From: Gryganskiella cystojenkinii
Lineage: Eukaryota > Mortierellomycota > Mortierellomycetes > Mortierellales > Mortierellaceae
NCBI GenBank assembly: GCA_015852425.1
Contig: JAAAIG010000323.1
Location: 1-38,658 of the forward strand
Length of the DNA: 38,658 nt
Reading direction: 5' to 3'
Position numbers and translations under genes: made by a program. Position 1 is the stretch's first letter; the number at the start of each line of letters is the position of its first letter. The notes under the pieces were generated by a model. The model did no database searches, was not told the origin of the DNA, and worked only from the letters and a program-made list of their open reading frames with translations. Positions 33,001-38,658 of the stretch are shown here, one piece after another.

Positions 33001-34149
33001 AGTCTCCAGTCCTCGATCGAGCTAACTTGAGTATCTGTGGTAGAATACACCTTCTCGGATACGCCCACCGAGCTACCTCTTGCTTGGTTCGTTCGCCTCT
33101 CCGTAATCAGCGTTCTAGGAAAGGGACCAAACGGTTTCGAAGTCGAGCAACGTTCAAGGAGAATTATTTGTCGAGAGATTTTTTGTTTTTGGGGGTTCGT
33201 TTGTTGTTTGTTGTTTGTTGTGGGGTACCAGCTTGTTTGTAATAAAATGTTGTCAGAAATAGGGTGATGGCAACAAAAAAACAACCAACCAACGAGGTAA
33301 TTCACGGAGTATTTTCGATCATCCGAAGAGGAGGACTAGAACTTCTCATACCACTCGATATGGAAGACTAGAACAAAACACAATGTCTTGGAAATGAAAG
33401 AAAGGAAAATTCAAAAAAAAAAATCTCCTTCCTTCCGAGTGGACCAGATCAACCATTCACAAATCACAAGCAAAGATTCGAGTGCGAACGCGTTTTTTAC
33501 CCAATGGGAAAGGAACAATTCCCGTTCGGATGGAACCCCGATCAAAGGTGACAGGGCCAAATTCTTTTTGCCCTCGCTAAAGGAAACACCCAAGGCGTTC
33601 GAATTGGAGAGCAGCAGTGCACACGACGAAAACTACAACAAAACTCAAAACAACGAACGAGTCTCTCGCAATTGGACAAAAAATAACTGTCAACAAGGCT
33701 AAGAGTAAGATTGGCACAAAGGTAAAATGGAAAGTGCTCTCTTCACTTGAGTGGTTGAAATCGTTCACACTTGTTCCTTATTCAATAGTCAGTAGCAAAA
33801 TAACCAAAAAAACTCTGTTTTTGATTTACTCAACCTTGTCAATCTTGTGCACCTCTCCTCTTTTTGTGCTCTATAGGCCAGTGTTGCTGAAAACCAAGGA
33901 ACCAGGGGCAGGACAAGCTCGGGACGACTTTTCCTATAAGAACTCAACACCTTCCACCATTTTTTTCTTTTCTTTTTCTGTTGGTTCTTTAGTGCAAACT
34001 CCTTCCCTCTTATTTTCTCTCTCTCCTCCTCTCTTCTCTCACGACTTCGCATCCGCCTCCTTCTCGCATCCTTTCCTTCTTTCCTTGACCTTCCTCATAC
34101 CCTTCCACACACACACACTCACTCACTCACAGCTTATACTTTATAAATA
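30001..34149. other. Gene-poor region, right part, and transporter promoter
   Basis: About 4.1 kb rich in T and A homopolymers. Several frames of 80-211 codons exist on both strands (longest 30585-31220), but all are punctuated by Phe/Lys runs from homopolymers and none resembles a family. Small tandem repeats: TCCTGCC three times at 30470-30489 and TTG six times near 32290-32308. From about 33950 the C/T-rich leader of the peptide transporter begins. Confidence 0.45.
33935..33940 (+). promoter_or_regulatory. TATA-like box of peptide transporter gene
   Basis: TATAAG 210 nt before the ATG at 34150, followed by a long C/T-rich leader; similar spacing to the lyase and zinc-finger genes. Confidence 0.4.
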
Positions 34150-35953
34150 ATGTCTGCCGAGAAGCAGGATATCGATGTCACAGAGATCGACATCTCCGAT
34201 GAGAAGATGGAGATCGCTGCCATCGACCTTTTGACGGACCATGAGAAGGAGTTGCTCGAGCTCGAGATGCGTCTCAACGCCGAGTTGGATGCCAAGCTTA
34301 TGGCCAACCCCAACAAGATGCCCAAGGCCGTCTACTTCATCTTGCCCAACGAGTTTGGTGAGCGTTTCTGTTACTATGGTGTTCAGCCCAACTTGAACAA
34401 GTACTTCCGTGCCGTCAGTGGTATGGCTGAAGCTCCCGCCAAGTCCTACTCGACCGCCTTCACCATGTTGGCATACTTTTTCCCCTTGATCGGTGCTGCC
34501 CTTTCTGATTCCTTCCTCGGCAAATGGTACGTTTTTTTGTCAAGTGTTCCGTCCTGTACTGTACCTGAATTTTTAATTAACAAGCTTGCTTTCTTTAATT
34601 TTTCCCCCCAGGTGGACCATCATTTCCTTCTCTTGCATCTACTTGATCGGTATGATCCTTTTGACCGTCTTCGCTATCCCCAACTTGTTGGGACCCCTCG
34701 GTACTATCTCCAACTTCGTCACTTTCTTGCCCATGGTGATCATTGCCATCGGTACCGGTGGTATCAAGCCCTGTGTCTCCTCCCACGGAGGTGACCAGTA
34801 CCTTCCAGCTCAGGAAGCCGGCAAGGATTACTTCTTCAACATCTTCTATGTTGCCATCAACGTCGGTGCTCTCATTACCCAGTTGGGCGTCCCCGAGTTG
34901 ACCAAGCTGCACTGTTATGGTCAGACTTCCTGCTACGCCGGTGCGTTCTTGCTTCCTACCGTCGTCTTTATGATCGCCTTCGCTGTCTTTGCTGCAGGTC
35001 ATCGTTTCTACCGTATCGTCCCCCCACTGGGTGAGTTCTTGCCCTTGAAGGCTGTTAAGGCCACGTTCCTCGCTGCCAGTCGTTACAATGCCGCTACCCC
35101 CGAGGAGCGTGCTGCCAAGGGTCACTGGTTGAACTTTGCCGAGGAGGAGTACGGTGGTGTCTTTGTTGAGGAGGTTCGCGATTTCGGTCTTGTTCTCGTT
35201 CCAGTCGTTTTCCCCATGGCTTTCTGCTGGATGTTGTACAACCAAAACTCGAACGAGTGGGCCAACCAGTACTACTACTTGAACGGCGCCATCTTTGGTG
35301 GCACTCAGCCCCTGCCCAAGACTTACGTTTTCTCTTCGCAGTTCGGTATCATCAACACCATCTTGATTATTATCCTCGTTCCTCTCCTTGCCGCCTACGT
35401 CTATCCCTTCTGCACCCGTCGTGGTTGGAACTTTGGACCCCAGCGTCGTATGGCCTTCGGCTTTTTCCTCATCGTCGTCTCCTTTGCCGTCTCAGCTGCC
35501 CTTGCTCCCACCATCGAGAAAGCCTTCTTGTCCGCGGGTCGTGACAAGGCCACTGCCGATAAATACGATGGTTCCTACTGCGCGGAGTGCTACTCTGCTT
35601 GGATCCAGTTCCCTCAGTGGTTCCTTCTCTCTCTCGGTGAGGCTTTCATGTCCCCCACCGGTGTTCAGTTCACGTATATTGAGGCCGGTCGTCAGTTCCG
35701 TGCCGTTTCCACCTCCTTCTGGTTGTTGTCCACCTCGTTCGGTTCCATTTTGATTATGATCTTCGATCCCGTCTTCAACAGCCACGGCTTGACCGATGGT
35801 CAAAGAGGCTGGGCTTACTCTGGCATTGGTCTCTTTGGTTTCTTCCTCTTCTGCTTGGCCTCGCACTTCTACACCCCTCGCAAGTTGCGTCCTTCTATCA
35901 ACGAAGCCGCTCGCGTTGCCAAGGTTGCCGAGTATGCTTTGACCAAGTACTAA
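34150..35953 (+). CDS. PTR2: POT/PTR2-family proton-coupled di/tripeptide transporter
   Basis: Imports di- and tripeptides across the plasma membrane with protons. Two exons, 34150-34526 and 34612-35953, joined by an 85-nt GT-AG intron inside a Trp codon (FLGKW/WTIISF), encode 572 residues, normal for fungal PTR2. The N-terminal 55 residues are acidic and cytosolic. The proton-coupling motif ExxERFxYY is intact as EFGERFCYY at 68-76. The family signatures GTGGIKPCVSSHGGDQY and FFNIFYVAINVGALIT are present, and about twelve hydrophobic helices can be traced, with a C-terminal block SLGEAFMSPTGVQFTYIEA. Codon bias is as strong as in isocitrate lyase, suggesting high expression. It is convergent with the unrecognised acidic gene, 145 nt away. 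A nitrate transporter of the same superfamily is less likely, given the ExxERFxYY motif and fungal context. Confidence 0.96.
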
Positions 35954-36006
35954 AACAGAGGACTTAAACCCTTATTTTTGCATTGTAACATAATACTGCT
36001 TCCCTT

Positions 36007-36012
36007 AATAAA
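36007..36012 (+). terminator. Polyadenylation signal of peptide transporter
   Basis: AATAAA followed by a long A-run, 54 nt after the stop codon. Confidence 0.55.
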
Positions 36013-36098
36013 AAAAAAAATTGAAAAAATGCATCCCCATCGTGAGCGAGAAATGGGATTATATTCGTTGTGTTCTTATTGACCAGGAAGGCTAATTG

Positions 36099-36933
36099 TC
36101 AGGAAGGGTGGTTCTCCTTGTGTCGTTTTTGTTCTGGGTTTTGTTGATCGAGTGCAGTTGTGAACTCCATCAAGGACAAAGATGCGGCGGACTGAACGGT
36201 AGGAATTGTTGGGGAAGTGATGGATGTATAGGTGATGGGCTCTGGTTGTTGGTCAAAACCACCGGAGTTATAATAATAGTTGTCGCTGTTATCGTTGCTA
36301 TAGTCGATTTGGTGGTGAGCTGTGTAAGAGGAAGGATGGACGAGGACGGCCTGGACATTGGCGTGGATATAGGTCAGAGGGTCCACACTTGTGAATGAGC
36401 CTGGATCAGGATGTTCGTAGTGATCATCACCGCCACTGCCATCGCTGTCGTTATCGTTGCCGTACATGTCGTGGTCTTGGTGAAGGTGGTTATAGTTGTG
36501 ATGGTCATGGCTGTTGTAGTAAGGCGCATAATAGTCTTCTTGTTCGACTCGCCGAAGTTCGTCCCGATCTTCGTTTTGGGATTGGGTTTGGTCTTGCTCT
36601 TCTTCCTCGGTCTCCCCTCCTACCAAAGTTTCCTCCTCCTCCTCTTCCATATCAGTGTCCCAATTCTCCTCCTCTTCTTCTTCTTCACCTTCCTGGTCTT
36701 GGTCGGTTTCGTGGCGGTTGTAGTAGTATTTATCGAGTACATCCTCCTCTTCCTCCTCCTCCCCTTCTCCGTCATACTCATCATCTTCACCTTCACCCTC
36801 ATCCTCATCCTCATCTTCCTCATCCTCGTCATCATTGTCATCGTACCCGGCCCGCATTCGTTCCTTCTCGGCCTCATCCCGAATCATACCCATCATCAGC
36901 TCGTTAGTCAAACTCGGCGTTGACAAGTCATCG
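36099..36933 (-). CDS. Acidic 3' reading frame, alternative last exon or separated gene end
   Basis: An open frame of 278 codons with runs of Glu and Asp (first two-fifths), then Gln/Asp/Tyr/His/Asn-rich sequence, ending RHKENHPS. It has no ATG near its start and lies in the same frame as the basic exon upstream, separated only by a TGA at 36947-36945. It begins DDLSTPSLTNELMMG followed by MIRDEAEKERMRAG, a helix-like stretch that does not look like untranslated sequence. An AG acceptor at 36935-36934 would join it in frame to the donor at 37155, giving an isoform with an acidic tail. No known domain is seen; acidic tails of this kind occur in chromatin and histone-binding proteins. Whether it is a true exon, a readthrough extension or a tail cut off by a nonsense change is open. 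Confidence 0.5.
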
Positions 36934-36944
36934 CTGCCATCCAG

Positions 36945-38117
36945 TCAATCGAGCAGGTTCTGCGCGTTCTTGAGAAGGACCTGTTTACGGAGATCCTTGG
37001 CCTTTTTTCTCTTTTTCCTTCGTGGTGCCCTATTGACCATGGTGGAGATTTTCCATGGCGGCGAGGAAAGAATGGAGGTATTTGTTTGTGAGTAGAGAAA
37101 AGGAATAAATCTGGAGGCGCTGTCAAGGACAATAAAAAAAAAAGGTCTCACTTACGGAGGCGGCTGACTGCCATTTAAAGATTGTCGTCGCTTGGCCCGG
37201 TCCCGTTCCAGTCGACGTTCTCGAGCTTCCTGTTCCAATGCCTCTCGGTCCGTGAGTGGAGCGATCGCCGGTGCAGGAGCAATAGGCAGGAGACCCCCAT
37301 GTTCACCAGTACCGTGCCGACCTTGATAGTAATCTACAAGACCATGTCGATTATGCGACCGAGTGTAATGACCATGGCTGCTGCGGCGGCGACCGGTGCC
37401 GTGACTGGAAAGCGAGCTGGCGCTGCTCTCAGGCGCTTCGTTTTCGGAAGTGTCCTCTTCGTCTGCGTACTCGCCACCATCTCCATCTCCGGCACCGGTA
37501 CCTCCGCCACCCCCCATCATATCGATATCTTCATCCTGACTGTCGTCGTCATCAGAAGAGTGTGAGGACGAGGGTGAAATCGAGGTCGAGGAAGAGAGTG
37601 AACCCCCTCCACCGGATGATGATGAAGAGGAAGAGTATCCGTCATTCGAGCTTTCGTCTTCATGATCAGAATAATCCCTACTGTAGAAGCGTCCAAGGGC
37701 GAATGGACGAGCGTTTGAGGTGGCCTCTGAGGAAGAAGTACCGAATTTGTTCCATTGTTCCATCGGCTCATCCGGGGCGCTAGTAGAGGAGAAGTTGGCA
37801 GAGAAGAGGGCCGAGGGGGAGGAAGGTGAGGTTGCTTGGTGATGGGGGTTATGAAACGTCGCTATTGCCGCAGCCTAGATCAGATAAAGCAGAACAAAGA
37901 ACAGAGGGAGAGGGGAGGTTGATTGATGGTTGGAGGTGGGGTCAGTCGATGTTGTAGCCTCAAAAGTCTGATCGTCACAGTGTCTCCGCATAATGAGGAC
38001 CCTTACTTCCGACTGAGGTGATCTGTTGGCTCGAACGTGAGGATGAAGAGGGTGATCATCTGCAAGGCCGCGGCGGTAGCGATCCTTGCCTCCAAAATCG
38101 ATTTTGAATAACTTCAT
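36945..38117 (-). CDS. Unrecognised Ser/acidic-rich protein with basic C-terminus
   Basis: Proposed exons on the minus strand: 38117-38007, 37874-37156 and 37029-36945, giving 304 residues. The first exon starts MKLFKIDFGGKDRYRRGL and ends at a GTAAGG donor in phase 0; the join to AAAIATFHNPHH is in frame. The middle is disordered, with a Ser run, Gly runs and an acidic segment, then a charged helix (LEQEARERRLERDRAKRRQ). The last exon is strongly basic (APRRKKRKKAKDLRKQ), a likely nuclear signal, and ends VLLKNAQNLLD at TGA. I know no family for it; nuclear or chromatin function is a guess from composition. The donor at 37155 (GTAAGT) is sound, but its acceptor is uncertain: 37031-37030 gives this product, while 36935-36934 skips the basic part and leads to the acidic frame. 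Exon 1 could start further upstream. Confidence 0.55.
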
Positions 38118-38658
38118 TTGTCGTTTTTGTGGTCGTTTGCCACAGGCAGTTGTTCGTCGGTTTTTACTCTTTCTATGCGCGGAAGAGTTTACTTTTGAGA
38201 CGAGATAAAAAATAAAGTGTGGAGAGAAGGCACTTTGCTCCAGAGCACCAGGCAATGAATATGCAGTGATGGGAGATACGGATGAAAGATGTGCGAAGTA
38301 ATAAAAAAAAAGGTATGTGGGCTGTTTTGGCGGGAAAAGAGACGAAAAGTTGATTATTTTTTCCGATATTTCTTGGTCTCTTTGAGGGAAAAATGGCGAG
38401 TCGAACAGACCGACTCACGTTCTCTCCTGGAAACCAGGCAAATGACCGGTCTCACTCTTTTGAACGCATGAAATGGACATGGCGTTGCTCTTTCACCCCT
38501 TAAGCATTATTTTTAACAGTCACGGACGAAGAAAGAAGGCCCTTTTATCTTCGAATTCGTTTATCTTCAGAGTAGCGTTTTCCTTTTCTCACATGGTGCA
38601 CTAGTCTGCTAAAATACCTTGGTGTTGTTGTAAAAGTAAACAGGCCCTTCGGGTCAAA
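38118..38658. other. Promoter side of the last gene, to window end
   Basis: Upstream sequence of the minus-strand gene. A minus-strand frame continues in phase above 38117, so an earlier start is possible. No other gene or RNA seen. Confidence 0.4.

Noticed and set aside
37108..37155. Very short introns (about 36 or 47 nt) after the donor at 37155
   Set aside because: All other introns in the window are at least 80 nt, and these acceptors lie too close to the donor for a normal branch site.

Overview
The window looks like nuclear DNA of an early-diverging filamentous fungus, most likely Mortierellomycota (Mortierella-like). This rests on protein flavour and gene architecture, not on a search. 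Genes are monocistronic and intron-rich: I place 21 introns of 80-700 nt, with GT-AG ends except one GC-AG. Starts follow long pyrimidine-rich leaders, the code is standard, and gene-poor stretches are full of A/T homopolymers. A 10-N assembly gap lies at 21535-21544. Left part (1-8.9 kb): a mitochondrial AlkB-type dioxygenase like ALKBH7 (+), isocitrate lyase (+), an eight-span Golgi membrane protein of the UPF0658 type (+), and a 52-residue single-span protein (+). Middle part (9.8-24 kb): cytochrome b5 (-), a protein with a tandemly duplicated domain of unknown function that vaguely recalls degenerate PD-(D/E)XK nucleases (-), a doubtful small signal-anchor ORF (+), a RanBPM/Gid1-type SPRY-LisH-CTLH-CRA protein of the CTLH/GID ubiquitin ligase (+), a 2.9-kb gene-poor stretch with a decayed coding relic and a cluster of GGTCAAT sites, a C2H2 zinc-finger factor (+), and ribosomal protein eL24 (-). 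Right part (24.7-38.7 kb): a GTPBP1/GTPBP2-type translational GTPase (+), a 6.2-kb stretch without a supportable gene, a POT-family peptide transporter (+), and, convergent with it, an unrecognised Ser/Asp/Glu-rich protein (-). That last gene has a basic end and an acidic 3' reading frame separated by an in-frame TGA. There is no operon or obvious functional cluster. Isocitrate lyase and the Gid1-like subunit can be linked through glyoxylate/gluconeogenic enzyme turnover as known in yeast, but this lyase lacks the Pro-2 that the yeast degron needs. I did not find a clearly new multi-gene system. The best leads are: five copies of ATTGACC/GGTCAAT in 489 nt upstream of the zinc-finger gene; the stop or alternative 3' splice site that switches the last gene between a basic and an acidic tail; the duplicated-domain protein; and the GC-AG intron plus the stop-free, three-divisible intron of the GTPase gene.
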